A stretch of DNA of 64,000 nt from Cohnella panacarvi Gsoil 349 (GTDB lineage Bacteria; Bacillota; Bacilli; Paenibacillales; Paenibacillaceae), in the NCBI RefSeq assembly GCF_000515335.1, contig NZ_KI911563.1:15735-79734 (forward strand), given 5' to 3'. The position numbers and the translations under genes are program-made. The notes below the pieces were generated by a model, which saw only the letters and a list, made by a program, of their open reading frames with translations, was not told where the DNA came from and did not search any database. Shown one piece after another: positions 34,794-43,628 of the stretch. Numbering within the stretch: the first letter of the stretch is position 1; each line of letters begins with the position of its first letter.

Positions 34794-35096
34794 TTATCGG
34801 AGCGGCTTCTTCGGCATAAGCTCGCTGAGCATTAGACGGAAGCAAGCGGTCTCCTTATCGCTCGGGTTCCGCCGATGGACAAGCAGCAAGGCCATCTCCG
34901 CGAAACATACGAAATGCGCAAGCAGCTGCGGCCGATCGAGCCCCGACCATTCGGGCGCTCCTTCGGCCACTTTTGTCTTGATGAAGCCGAGCGCGGCTTT
35001 TACGTCGTCGCGACAGAGCGGGTAGGCGGGATCGAGCAGTCTTCTAAGCGGATCGTCGGCTTGTGCTGCGACTGTTTCGGGATTCACGGAGACCAT
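34794..35096 (-). CDS. Small hypothetical protein
   Basis: About 100 residues: MVSVNPETVAAQADDPLRRL, LDPAYPLCRDDVKAALGFIK, LLAHFVCFAEMALLLVHRRN. Helical, no membrane span of full length, no family recognised. AAAGG lies just before the ATG, so the start could also be the GTG 9 nt downstream. It is convergent with gnd and divergent from aroK. Confidence 0.5.
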   Translation of the reverse strand: MVSVNPETVAAQADDPLRRLLDPAYPLCRDDVKAALGFIKTKVAEGAPEWSGLDRPQLLAHFVCFAEMALLLVHRRNPSDKETACFRLMLSELMPKKPLR

Positions 35097-35214
35097 CACC
35101 TTTGATCTGATATGGCATACACTATCAAACTTACGGTAAATCGCGTCGATTTATACCTTCGGGGCTTTTGTGATATAGTAGAACCAGCGTATTGCCAAGG
35201 AGTGGGAAATAGGA

Positions 35215-35739
35215 GTGGACGGACTGGGCAAGTGCCGCAATATCGTGCTCGTCGGGTTCATGGGGACGGGGAAGTCGACGGTGAGCCGGATCCTGTCGGA
35301 GCGTCTCGGATGGGAACGGATCGATACGGACGAAGAGATCGAACGACGCGCGGGCAAGACGATTCCGCAGCTGTTCGCGGAAGAGGGCGAACAAAGCTTC
35401 CGGAATTGGGAAAGTCGAGTGCTGGAGGACGTGCTTTCGGGAAGCGGCAAGGTGGTCGCCACCGGAGGAGGAGCCGTCTTAAGGGAGAGCAATCGCCGCG
35501 TCATGCTTGCGGGAGGATGGGTCGTCGCGCTTACGGCGGACAAGGATAGTCTGATCAAGCGCGTATCGAGCTCTGCCGCGGCAGGATCGAGGCCCTTGCT
35601 CGCCGGCGACGCGGAGGCACGCGTTACGGCGCTGCTGGAGTCGAGACAACGGGCGTACGACTTCGCTCAGGCGACGATCGACACGAGCCGATTATCGCCT
35701 GCGGACGTCGCGAATATGATGCTGAATTGGATGCGATGA
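35215..35739 (+). CDS. aroK: Shikimate kinase
   Basis: 174 residues from a GTG start, AAGGAG 12 nt upstream. Phosphorylates shikimate with ATP, fifth step of the chorismate pathway. P-loop GFMGTGKSTVSRIL near residue 14; shikimate-binding DTDEEIERRAGKTI (DxD) and FRNWE (the FR-x-E motif); GGGAV for the phosphate. Alone here, although an EPSP-synthase-like gene lies 1.2 kb downstream on the same strand, separated by other genes. Confidence 0.93.
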   Translation: MDGLGKCRNIVLVGFMGTGKSTVSRILSERLGWERIDTDEEIERRAGKTIPQLFAEEGEQSFRNWESRVLEDVLSGSGKVVATGGGAVLRESNRRVMLAGGWVVALTADKDSLIKRVSSSAAAGSRPLLAGDAEARVTALLESRQRAYDFAQATIDTSRLSPADVANMMLNWMR

Positions 35740-35752
35740 GGCAGCCGGGCGG

Positions 35753-36058
35753 TTAAGGCTGGTTAACCCAAGCGAGCATGCCGCCGACGAGGTTGGTCGC
35801 GCCTTTGTAACCGAGTTGCTCAAGGTATTGGCATGCTTGGTCGCTGCGGTAACCGCTGCGGCAGATGATGACGACTTCCTCGTCGCGAGGGATTTCGTCC
35901 AGGCGTTGCGGAATTTGGCCGAGCGGGATATGAACGGCGCCCTGGATCATGCCGTGCGCGACTTCTTCATGCTCGCGGACATCGATCATGCGTATGGATT
36001 GTCCGGCGTCCAGCCGTTCTCGTAATTGTTCTGGCGTAATGGTCGCGAATGCGCTCAT
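35753..36058 (-). CDS. Rhodanese-like sulfurtransferase domain protein
   Basis: 101 residues, a single rhodanese domain: MIDVREHEEVAHGMIQGAVH, IPLGQIPQRLDEIP, then the active-site loop CRSGYRS with the persulfide-forming Cys. LEQLGYKGATNLVGGMLAW closes the domain. Cytoplasmic single-domain rhodanese of the GlpE/PspE type; sulfur acceptor unknown. GAAGGAAG precedes the ATG. Confidence 0.95.
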   Translation of the reverse strand: MSAFATITPEQLRERLDAGQSIRMIDVREHEEVAHGMIQGAVHIPLGQIPQRLDEIPRDEEVVIICRSGYRSDQACQYLEQLGYKGATNLVGGMLAWVNQP

Positions 36059-36154
36059 CGTCGTAACTTCCTTCCATGGATCATGATAGGTTCATCATAA
36101 GAAACTGCATACGCCGCTGTCAAATGAACGGTTATCAGGCGCAAGGAGGAGCAT

Positions 36155-36535
36155 ATGGTCATCGCCGTCGCAGTCGCGATCGCGGGATTCGCAGGGGCGG
36201 TGTCCCGCTATGGCATCGGTCTTGCTTTTCCGGATAACGGAGGAGCGGGGTTCCCTTGGGCTACCTTGTTCATTAATTTAGCGGGAAGCCTGCTGCTGGG
36301 CTTATTATTCGGGCTTGCCTCTCGCGGCAAGCTGCCCCAATGGTTCAAGGAAGCTGCCGGAACGGGATTTCTGGGCGCATTCACGACGTTCAGCGCCTTT
36401 AACGGACAGTTGTGGTTATTGTGGGAAAATCATGCCTACGGCTTTGCGTTAGCCTATGCGCTGGCCAGCGGCGCCGTCGGATGGGCGTTAGCCGCGGCAG
36501 GCTTAGCATGGGGCGGTAAGGAGCGAAGCGCATGA
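36155..36535 (+). CDS. crcB1: Fluoride channel subunit FluC/CrcB (first of a pair)
   Basis: 126 residues, four spans. Exports F- passively to detoxify the cytoplasm. Motifs GFAGAVSRYGIGLAFP, TLFINLAGSLLLGLLFG (conserved Asn in span 2) and GFLGAFTTFSAFNGQL, with the TF-TF box phenylalanines. GGAGGAG is 4 nt before the ATG. Its stop overlaps the next crcB start (ATGA), so the two are made together. Confidence 0.93.
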   Translation: MVIAVAVAIAGFAGAVSRYGIGLAFPDNGGAGFPWATLFINLAGSLLLGLLFGLASRGKLPQWFKEAAGTGFLGAFTTFSAFNGQLWLLWENHAYGFALAYALASGAVGWALAAAGLAWGGKERSA

Positions 36536-36924
36536 GTCTGTTAACGATCGGGCTAGTCGGCCTCGGCGGGGCGATCGGAACGCTTATTCGATACGGAGTG
36601 GGATGGCTTGCAACCCGGAAGAACAAACCCTCCTATCTCGCTACGCTCACCGTTAACTTATCCGGGTGTTTCTTCATCGGATTGCTACTCGGACTCGGTT
36701 GGCAGGACAAGCACGAGGCGTTATACGCTTTCGCGGCCACAGGCGTTCTCGGAGGGCTGACGACGTACTCCACGCTGAACGTGCAGAAAGCGACGATGCG
36801 GCGAACGTCTTCCCGCAAGACGCTGGGGTTGTACTTGCTCGCGACGTACGCAGGAGGTGCTTTGCTTACCGCGGCAGGCGCCATGGTCAGTCATTTCGTT
36901 ATCGGTTATTTGATTACTACATAG
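36532..36924 (+). CDS. crcB2: Fluoride channel subunit FluC/CrcB (second of a pair)
   Basis: 130 residues, four spans. GLGGAIGTLIRYGVGWL, LTVNLSGCFFIGLLLGL and GVLGGLTTYSTLNVQKATM; the second aromatic of the usual TF-TF box is Tyr (TTYST). Paired genes often form antiparallel heterodimeric Fluc channels in Bacilli, and this differs from the first copy mainly in that box. I looked for a fluoride riboswitch upstream of the pair and see none. Confidence 0.93.
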   Translation: MSLLTIGLVGLGGAIGTLIRYGVGWLATRKNKPSYLATLTVNLSGCFFIGLLLGLGWQDKHEALYAFAATGVLGGLTTYSTLNVQKATMRRTSSRKTLGLYLLATYAGGALLTAAGAMVSHFVIGYLITT

Positions 36925-36946
36925 ATTCTAGGAGCGTGCTTAACAG

Positions 36947-38239
36947 ATGGATATGATCGTTACGCCGACGGGGCGGCTTCAAGGCGAAATCCAAGCCCTG
37001 TCTTCCAAAAACTACACGACGCGCTACTTGCTCGTCGCCGCGCTCGCGGAAGGCACCAGCACAATCTTGCATCCGGCGCACAGCGAGGACGGAGAAGCGA
37101 TGCGCAGATGCATTCGCGACCTCGGCGCAATCGTCGAAGAAGACGACGAGAAGATCGTCATTACGGGCTTCGGCCGCAATCCTCGTCCCTCGAAGGAATT
37201 GGACGTAGGCAATGCGGGCGCCGTTCTCCGATTCGTCATGTCGATCGCGGCGCTGCTGCCGGAAGTTCATTTCGTCAATTCGTACCCGCAATCGCTGGGC
37301 AAACGACCGCACGACGATCTGATCACCGCTCTCGAGAGCATGGGCGTGAAGATCGAGCATCGGGAAGGCAAGCTCCCGCTGACGATTCGCGGAGGGCAAC
37401 CGCGCGGCGGCAAGATTCAAGTGTCCGGCAGCGTAAGCTCCCAGTTCTTGAGCTCTCTGCTGTTCCTGACGCCGCTGCTGGACGAGGACAGCGAAATCGA
37501 AGTGCTGCACGATCTGAAATCGAAGGTCGTCGTCGGCCAGACGCTCGAAGTGCTCGCGCAAGCAGGCATCGTCATCGAAGCTTCCGAGGACTTGATGCAC
37601 TACAGAATTCCGGGCAAGCAGCGCTATAAAGCGCAGACGTATTCCGTGCAAGGAGATTATCCGGGCTCGGCCGCGATTCTCGCTGCTGCATCGGTTACGC
37701 AATCGGACGTTATCGTCCACCGTCTCCTCGAGACGAGCAAACAAGGCGAACGCGCCGTCGTCGACGTGCTCAAGGCGATGCAAGTGCCGCTTACTCATGA
37801 GAACGGCATCGTTCACGTGAAAGGCAACGGCAAGCTGGTCGCGGGAGAGTTCGACGGAGACGAGTTCACCGACGGCGTTCTGGCCATGGTCGCCGCCAGC
37901 GTCTTCGCGGAAGGCACTTCGCGTTTCTACAACGTGGAGAACTTGCGTTTCAAGGAGTGCGACCGGATCACCGACTACTTGGCTGAGCTTCGCAAGGCCG
38001 GCGCGAGAGTGGAGGAGAAGCGCGACGAGATCATCGTGCACGGCCGTCCCGAGGGAGTCGAAGGCGGAGTCGAGATCGACGCGCATTTCGATCACCGGGT
38101 GATTATGGCGCTCACGATCGTCGGCCTGCGGGCGAAGCGGCCGATTCGGATTAAAGACGCTCACCATGTGGCGAAATCGTATCCGCATTACTTCGATCAC
38201 TTGAAGGCGCTTGGCGCGCAGGTCGAGTGGGTAAGCTAA
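36947..38239 (+). CDS. aroA: EPSP-synthase family protein with altered glyphosate-loop residues
   Basis: 430 residues, normal EPSPS length. Family features: N-terminal Lys in LSSKNYTTRYLLVAALAEGT; LGKRPHDDLITALESMG; SGSVSSQFLSSLLFLTPLL; FKECDRITDYLAELRKAGA; DHRVIMALTIVGL. It would join shikimate-3-phosphate and PEP. The usual GNAGT-x-x-RP loop reads GNAGAVLRF (residues 88-96), so the Thr and Pro that shape the PEP/glyphosate site are Ala and Phe. SK-S is SKN, and the GD-I-S-SA motif is GDYPGSAA. It may be a divergent functional enzyme or a paralogue with another substrate. AGGAG is 12 nt upstream. Confidence 0.8.
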   Translation: MDMIVTPTGRLQGEIQALSSKNYTTRYLLVAALAEGTSTILHPAHSEDGEAMRRCIRDLGAIVEEDDEKIVITGFGRNPRPSKELDVGNAGAVLRFVMSIAALLPEVHFVNSYPQSLGKRPHDDLITALESMGVKIEHREGKLPLTIRGGQPRGGKIQVSGSVSSQFLSSLLFLTPLLDEDSEIEVLHDLKSKVVVGQTLEVLAQAGIVIEASEDLMHYRIPGKQRYKAQTYSVQGDYPGSAAILAAASVTQSDVIVHRLLETSKQGERAVVDVLKAMQVPLTHENGIVHVKGNGKLVAGEFDGDEFTDGVLAMVAASVFAEGTSRFYNVENLRFKECDRITDYLAELRKAGARVEEKRDEIIVHGRPEGVEGGVEIDAHFDHRVIMALTIVGLRAKRPIRIKDAHHVAKSYPHYFDHLKALGAQVEWVS

Positions 38240-38267
38240 AAGATCCGAACCTAGGAGAGTGACCTGA

Positions 38268-38696
38268 ATGGCATTCGACAATCCTTCGCGAGAGCAGATC
38301 AAGCAGATTCTGCAAGAAGCGAACCATATCGCGGTCGTCGGTTTGTCCGACGATCCGTCCAAGACGTCGCATATGGTATCCGAAGCGATGCAGCGCAAAG
38401 GCTATCGGATCATACCGGTCAATCCGAACGCAACGACGATATTGGGCGAGAAATGCTATCCTACGCTCGCGGACGTACCCGATCCGATCGATATCGTGAA
38501 CGTGTTCCGTCGTCCCGAGCATACGCCGCAGGTCGCCAAGGACGCCGTCGCCGCCGGCGCGAAGGTGCTCTGGCTGCAACTGGGCATCGTAAGCGACGAG
38601 GCGGCCGCGATCGCCGAGGAAGGCGGCTTAACGGTCATCATGGACCGATGCATCAAGGTCGAAGACTCTATTCTTCTGCCGGACGGGAAGCAATAG
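38268..38696 (+). CDS. CoA-binding-domain protein (YccU type)
   Basis: 142 residues, one Rossmann-type CoA-binding domain. HIAVVGLSDDPSKTSHMVSE, GYRIIPVNPN, VNVFRRPEHTP, VLWLQLGIVSDEAAAIAEEG and GLTVIMDRCIKVE are family hallmarks; the last carries the conserved Cys. Function unknown; some members bind CoA. 28 nt after aroA, so likely the same transcript, which ends at the following terminator. Confidence 0.92.
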   Translation: MAFDNPSREQIKQILQEANHIAVVGLSDDPSKTSHMVSEAMQRKGYRIIPVNPNATTILGEKCYPTLADVPDPIDIVNVFRRPEHTPQVAKDAVAAGAKVLWLQLGIVSDEAAAIAEEGGLTVIMDRCIKVEDSILLPDGKQ

Positions 38697-38713
38697 CTTT
38701 ATGAACTGCCATT

Positions 38714-38752
38714 ACGTTGTGCCGTCTTCCTCGAAGGCGGCATAACGTTTTT
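38714..38752 (+). terminator. Terminator after the CoA-binding gene
   Basis: ACGTT-GT-GCCGTCTTC pairs with GAAGGCGGC-ATA-ACGT, followed by TTTTT. Confidence 0.85.
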
Positions 38753-38825
38753 AAGACGGGTCGGCTACGCTTGCAAAACAAAGCTTCCGGGCTTACCATC
38801 GAGAGAGAGGAGGGGTAACGGACGT

Positions 38826-40715
38826 ATGTTCGGTATGGGCTATCTCCAACGGCTTGGACGGGCTATGATGCTGCCGATGACGGTGCTGCCCGCGGCCGCG
38901 ATATTCATGCTATTATCGAGATTGCCTTGGGATGCGCTCGGATGGGCGAAAGCGGAGGATTTGCTATACGCGGCGGGCATCGAGATTTTCCAGCTCGTTC
39001 CGTTCGTGTTCGCGATCGGAATCGCGCTTGCCATGTCCGGGCAGAATGCATCCGCCGGCATGGCGGCGCTGACGGGCATGTTCGTATTCCAGGCGGTGAC
39101 GCAGGCATACGATCCGAACGGCGTGCAGTCGTCGATGTTCGCGGGAGCGGTCATCGGGATCGCGTCAAGCTGGGCGCACGATCGGTTCAAAACGTTCCAA
39201 CTGCCGGAGTTTCTGCAATTTTTCGGCGGGTCGCGGTTCGTGCCGCTATTCATGAGCTTCTTCTCCCTGTTATTCGCGATCATGATGATTTACGCGGGCG
39301 AATCCATCAGAAGCTTCGCGGAGTCGTCGGGGACGATCGTCGTTTCCGCCGGCGGATTCGGCATTTTCTTATACGGATTTCTGCATCGCATTCTTGTCGC
39401 GTTCGGACTTCATCATCTGCTTAATCACCTGTTCTGGTTTCAGATCGGACAATATCAAGACGAAGGCGGGACGGTATACTTCGGGGATTTGCCGAGGTTT
39501 TTCGCGGGGGATGAGACGGCGGGCTATTTCATGGCGGGCCTCTATCCGACCATGATGTTCGCGCTTCCCGCGATCGCTTTCGCCATTATTCACGAGGCGC
39601 GCGAGGATTTGAAGCCCAAGACCCGCAAGCAATTCCGGGTGGCGGCATTAAGTTCTTTTCTGACCGGCATAACGGAGCCGATCGAGTTCGCGTTTCTGTT
39701 CGTCGCTCCTTATTTATTCCTTATTCATGCCGTCATCTCGGGCGGCATTATGTGGGTCGTCTACGAGCTGGGCATTCGGCACGGATTCACGTTCTCCGCC
39801 GGAGTATTCGAATACGTCGTTAATATGCCGCTCGCGACCAAAGGCTGGCTGCTGTTGCCGGTCGGCGCGGCAGTAGGCGTCATCTACTATGTCGTGTTCA
39901 GATGGAGCATCAGGCGCTTCCAGCTCACGACGCCGGGTCGCGAGGATGCGACGAGGCTGGACGATTGGGCAGGCGATATTCCTTATCGGGCTCCGCTCAT
40001 TCTGCAATCGCTCGGCGGCAAAGAGAACATCGTTCGGCTTGAAGCCTGCATTACCAGACTCCGGCTTACGCTCGAGGACGACGATCGCAAAGTGGACGTT
40101 CAAGCGCTCAGGCATCTCGGCGCGGCCGGCGTCATCAGACTCGGCAGCGGGCACGTGCAAGTCGTATTCGGTACATACTCGGAGCTTATTCGCGAAGAAA
40201 TCGAGAAGCTGCTTCAGCAGGACGTTCGGCAGGTACAATTCCACGCGCCGGTTCAAGGACGCATGATTCCGCTGGATGAAGTCGAAGATCCGATATTCGC
40301 CGGGCGGCTTGTCGGGCGGGGCGTCGCTTTCATCCCGGATAAAGGCGAGCTCGTAGCGCCGGTTAAAGGCCAGGTCATTCACATCCATCCTTCCTTGCAC
40401 GCGATCGGCCTACAGACGGCGGACGGACTGGAAGTGCTGCTGCACGTCGGCATAAACACTTCCCAGTTGGGAGGCAAAGGCTTCGCCGCGCTCGTGAACA
40501 TCGGAGACGAAGTGTTGCCGGGACAGCCGTTGCTCAGGTTCCATCTTCCAACGCTGAAGCAGCATGCCAAATCGCTTGCGACGCCAATGGTCATTACGAA
40601 TTCCGAGATCGTCAAGTCGTGGCGCTTCGCGCCGTTCAAGACGGTGAAAAAAGGGCAGGCGGCCGTCATGTCGGTCGTCGTGAACGAGAGAGAAAAGAAG
40701 GGGGCGGGGAAATGA
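38826..40715 (+). CDS. PTS sugar transporter EIICBA (glucose/N-acetylglucosamine type)
   Basis: 629 residues. EIIC occupies about 1-370 with eight or more spans (MLPMTVLPAAAIFMLLSRLP; GITEPIEFAFLFVAPYLF). EIIB occupies about 390-465, with active Cys408 in RLEACITRLRL. EIIA occupies about 485-620, with phospho-His540 in LLHVGINTSQLGG. The fused C-B-A order and the ITEPIEF motif place it in the Glc/GlcNAc family. Specificity between the two is not certain; the EIIB residues after the Cys and the smaller EIIC lean to GlcNAc. AGGAGGGG precedes the ATG. It overlaps the EI gene by 4 nt. No antiterminator target seen upstream. Confidence 0.93.
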   Translation: MFGMGYLQRLGRAMMLPMTVLPAAAIFMLLSRLPWDALGWAKAEDLLYAAGIEIFQLVPFVFAIGIALAMSGQNASAGMAALTGMFVFQAVTQAYDPNGVQSSMFAGAVIGIASSWAHDRFKTFQLPEFLQFFGGSRFVPLFMSFFSLLFAIMMIYAGESIRSFAESSGTIVVSAGGFGIFLYGFLHRILVAFGLHHLLNHLFWFQIGQYQDEGGTVYFGDLPRFFAGDETAGYFMAGLYPTMMFALPAIAFAIIHEAREDLKPKTRKQFRVAALSSFLTGITEPIEFAFLFVAPYLFLIHAVISGGIMWVVYELGIRHGFTFSAGVFEYVVNMPLATKGWLLLPVGAAVGVIYYVVFRWSIRRFQLTTPGREDATRLDDWAGDIPYRAPLILQSLGGKENIVRLEACITRLRLTLEDDDRKVDVQALRHLGAAGVIRLGSGHVQVVFGTYSELIREEIEKLLQQDVRQVQFHAPVQGRMIPLDEVEDPIFAGRLVGRGVAFIPDKGELVAPVKGQVIHIHPSLHAIGLQTADGLEVLLHVGINTSQLGGKGFAALVNIGDEVLPGQPLLRFHLPTLKQHAKSLATPMVITNSEIVKSWRFAPFKTVKKGQAAVMSVVVNEREKKGAGK

Positions 40716-42466
40716 TTCAAGCTTTGGGAGCATCGGATGGCATCGCGATCGGCAAAGCGTTCGTTCTGCCGCATTGGGAGTGGGAGCTTCCCGAACAAAG
40801 GCTGGACGTAGGCGATTTAGCCAAAGAATTCGATAGGCTTTACGAGGGCATTCGCCGCTCCAAAACGGAAATCAACCAGATGAAGACCGAGCTGGACGAA
40901 GCGGTAGGCTCGCAAGAATCCAGCATCTTCGACGCCCATCTGGCGATTCTGGAAGATCCGGTGTTCATGAACGAAATTCAAGGGATCATCCAGCGGCAAT
41001 ACAAGGTGGCCGAAGTGGCGGTTAAAGAAGCGATCGACCATTTCGTGACGATGTTCGATTTGCTGGACGACGAGTACATGAAGGAACGGGCGCTCGACAT
41101 CAAGGACGTGGGCAACAGGCTGCTTAAACATTTGCTCGGAGCGCCGGAGATCGAGCTGCCGGAGGACTCCCAGCCTTTCATTCTCGTCGTAAGGGAGCTT
41201 TCCCCTTCGCAGCTCGTTCATCTCAAGCCGGAGCTCGTGCTCGGCGTCGTGACGATGATCGGAAGTCCGACGTCCCATGCGGCTATTATGGCGCGCGCTT
41301 TCGGCATTCCGATGGTGATGGGCGTCGAAGGCAAGCTTGCGGCTCCGATCTCGACGGGAGAACTCGTCATCGTCGACGGCGGAACCGGAGTGCTGCACGT
41401 CGATCCGAAGCCGGAGACGGTGTCGCGGTATACGGAAATGCGCAAGCGCCAGATGGAAGAGAAGGAACGGCTGCTCACGCTTGCCGAAGTGCCCGCGATT
41501 ACGCCGGACGGGGTCACTTTGACCCTTGCCGCCAACATCAGTTCGTTCAAAGAGCTGCAAGCCGCTCTGAACAACGGCGCGAAGGGCGTAGGGTTGTTCC
41601 GTACCGAGTTTCTGTACATGGATCGCGACCGTTTCCCTACGGAAGAAGAACAGTTCTCGGTTTACAAGGCGGTCGCGGAGAAGCTGGGGGGCCATTCGCT
41701 TATTATTCGAACGCTCGATATCGGCGGGGATAAGCAATTGGATTACTACGAACTTCCAATGGAAGAAAACCCGTTCCTCGGCTACAGAGCCATTCGATTC
41801 AGTCTCGATCGCAAGGATCTGTTCAAAATCCAGTTGAGAGCGATCCTTCGCGCTTCGATCTACGGAGACGTCCATATCATGTATCCGTTGATCACTTCCG
41901 TGGAAGAGTTCCGGGAAGCGAACGAAGTGCTCGATGCCGCAAGGCGGGAGCTTGAAGCGGAAGGCCACGAGTTCGGCCGCAAGATTAAAGTCGGCATCAT
42001 GATCGAGGTTCCGGCCGCGGTGGCCATCGCGGACTTGCTCGCGGAGGAAGTCGCGTTCTTCAGCATCGGCACGAACGATCTTATTCAGTTCACGCTGGCG
42101 GTCGATCGGATGAACGAACATATCAACCATCTGTATGAGCCGTTCCATCCGGCGGTGTTGCGGATGCTGCGGGCCGTCGTTAACGCCGCCCGCCAACACG
42201 GCATTCCGGTCAACGTCTGCGGCGAGCTCGCGGGCGACGTTCGCGCGTTGCCGATCTGGCTGGGGCTTGGCATCGACGAGCTAAGCTTGTCGGCGCAAGC
42301 GATCCTGCCGGTTAAAGAGTGCATGCTCCGGACGAAAGCGGCGGATAGTCGCAGCCTTCTGGGCGAGCTGTTCAAGTATCGGACGGCGGGAGATATCCGC
42401 TCAAGCGCGGAACGGTTTTACGCCGAGAAGCTGCTGACCTCCGCGACAGACCGAATTGCGCCATAA
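40712..42466 (+). CDS. ptsI: PEP-protein phosphotransferase (PTS enzyme I)
   Basis: 584 residues. Takes phosphate from PEP and passes it to HPr. Phospho-His189 lies in SPTSHAAIMARAFG, the same number as the E. coli active site, and the C-terminal catalytic Cys503 in NVCGELAGD. The PEP site is in GLFRTEFLYMDRD and GTNDLIQFTLAVDR. The ATG overlaps the EIICBA stop (ATGA), making a two-gene PTS unit; ptsH, usually next to ptsI, is not here. It may be the genome's only EI or a dedicated paralogue. Confidence 0.95.
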   Translation: MIQALGASDGIAIGKAFVLPHWEWELPEQRLDVGDLAKEFDRLYEGIRRSKTEINQMKTELDEAVGSQESSIFDAHLAILEDPVFMNEIQGIIQRQYKVAEVAVKEAIDHFVTMFDLLDDEYMKERALDIKDVGNRLLKHLLGAPEIELPEDSQPFILVVRELSPSQLVHLKPELVLGVVTMIGSPTSHAAIMARAFGIPMVMGVEGKLAAPISTGELVIVDGGTGVLHVDPKPETVSRYTEMRKRQMEEKERLLTLAEVPAITPDGVTLTLAANISSFKELQAALNNGAKGVGLFRTEFLYMDRDRFPTEEEQFSVYKAVAEKLGGHSLIIRTLDIGGDKQLDYYELPMEENPFLGYRAIRFSLDRKDLFKIQLRAILRASIYGDVHIMYPLITSVEEFREANEVLDAARRELEAEGHEFGRKIKVGIMIEVPAAVAIADLLAEEVAFFSIGTNDLIQFTLAVDRMNEHINHLYEPFHPAVLRMLRAVVNAARQHGIPVNVCGELAGDVRALPIWLGLGIDELSLSAQAILPVKECMLRTKAADSRSLLGELFKYRTAGDIRSSAERFYAEKLLTSATDRIAP

Positions 42467-42471
42467 ACGAA

Positions 42472-42503
42472 GAAGGATACGCCCGATTACGGGAGTATCC
42501 TTC
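42472..42503. terminator. Hairpin between convergent ptsI and PfpI genes
   Basis: GAAGGATAC (42,472-42,480) pairs with GTATCCTTC (42,495-42,503). There is no long T-run. Confidence 0.6.
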
Positions 42504-42517
42504 ATGCAGGCGGTCCA

Positions 42518-43036
42518 TCAGCGTCCGAAGAGCAAATCGCAGAACGCCTTCGCGTAAGGCGGCAAATCCGGCGGCCTGCGGGCCGAGACGATGTTGCGGT
42601 CGACGACGACCGCTTCGTCGAGCCACTTCGCTCCCGCGTTCTCCATGTCGTCCCGAATGCCGGGCGTCGATGTCACGGTTCTGTCCTGCAGGATTTTAGC
42701 GGAGATCAATACCCAGCCAGCATGGCAAATTTGGCCGATCGGCTTGCCTTGATCGTTCATCTTGCGGATGAAGTCGAGCACGCGCGCGTCGCGGCGGATC
42801 TTATCCGGCGCCCAACCGCCGGGAACGAGAACGCCGTCGCAACGGTCCGCGTCCAGCTCTTCGTACCCGATGTCGGCGACGGCGGGGACGCCGTATTTGC
42901 CGATATGCTTGCGTCCCTTTTCGGGACCGGCGTAGATCACCTCGGCGCCTTCTTCGCGAGCGCGATAGACGGGATACCATAACTCTAAATCTTCGAATTC
43001 GTCGTCAACCAAGCAGATGACGCGTTTAGTCGTCAT
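42518..43036 (-). CDS. DJ-1/PfpI family protein
   Basis: 172 residues from MTTKRVICLVDDEFEDLELW; AGGAG 9 nt upstream. The nucleophile-elbow motif GQICHAGWVL gives the reactive Cys-His pair, and the Glu of DDEFEDLELWYP is the third residue typical of PfpI-type proteins. Members act as glyoxalases, deglycases or chaperones; the exact role is open. VLVPGGWAPDKIRRD is typical of the YraA/PfpI branch. Confidence 0.9.
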   Translation of the reverse strand: MTTKRVICLVDDEFEDLELWYPVYRAREEGAEVIYAGPEKGRKHIGKYGVPAVADIGYEELDADRCDGVLVPGGWAPDKIRRDARVLDFIRKMNDQGKPIGQICHAGWVLISAKILQDRTVTSTPGIRDDMENAGAKWLDEAVVVDRNIVSARRPPDLPPYAKAFCDLLFGR

Positions 43037-43129
43037 GCGGATTCTCTCCTCCATCTATGGGTTCCCGTACATTGTAGCAAATGTTGGACTATCCTTCACG
43101 TTATGCGAACACGAAAGGATTGTGGCATA

Positions 43130-43555
43130 TTGAGGTTTACGAATTCAGCCCGCTATTTGCGGTACGCGCCAGCCGCCGCGGTCATGATCGCGATCTTCGT
43201 GCTTTCTTCCCGCACCGGCGACGAGATGAACACCTGGCTGCCGTGGGCGCAGCGGTGGGTGCCTTTCTTGACGGACTTTAACCCGATGCATTACGTCGCT
43301 TATTTCGGCCTGGCGCTGACGATCGCCTTCGGGCAAGGGAAGGCTGCCTTAACGATGTCAGGCTGCATAATCAACGTCGCGATATGCGTCATATACGGCA
43401 TTACGGACGAATGGCATCAATCCTACGTGCCGATGCGTTCGCCGGACGCAAGCGATCTGCTGCACGATTTCATCGGGGCCGCGGCAGCAGCCGTGCTCGT
43501 CTATTTGGTCGGTAACGGTTACAGAATTAGGCGTGCCAAAAATTACACGTCTTAA
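43130..43555 (+). CDS. VanZ-like membrane protein
   Basis: 141 residues from TTG (AAAGGA 10 nt upstream; the upstream ATG lacks a site). Four spans. VanZ-family marks: VLSSRTGDEMNTWLPW, HYVAYFGLALTIAFG, ITDEWHQSYVPMRSPDASDL, LHDFIGAAAAAVLVYL; E-W-Q and R-D-x-x-D motifs are kept. VanZ confers low-level teicoplanin resistance in enterococci, but most homologues have no known role. The 3' end is close to the next gene. Confidence 0.85.
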   Translation: MRFTNSARYLRYAPAAAVMIAIFVLSSRTGDEMNTWLPWAQRWVPFLTDFNPMHYVAYFGLALTIAFGQGKAALTMSGCIINVAICVIYGITDEWHQSYVPMRSPDASDLLHDFIGAAAAAVLVYLVGNGYRIRRAKNYTS

Positions 43556-43628
43556 CGAAGCAGGAATCGAGGCCATAAAGGACGAATGGAGTAGGGCAAG
43601 CTCTTTTTGTGTAAGGAGAGAGACCCCG

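Noticed and set aside
36059-36154. Fluoride riboswitch upstream of the crcB pair
   Set aside because: The expected conserved segments of the motif are not seen; the gap is under 100 bp and contains only the ribosome site and divergent rhodanese start.
38753-38825. cre site or antiterminator target before the PTS permease
   Set aside because: TGCAAAACAAAGCT is too far from the cre consensus, and no hairpin pair typical of an antiterminator target is present.
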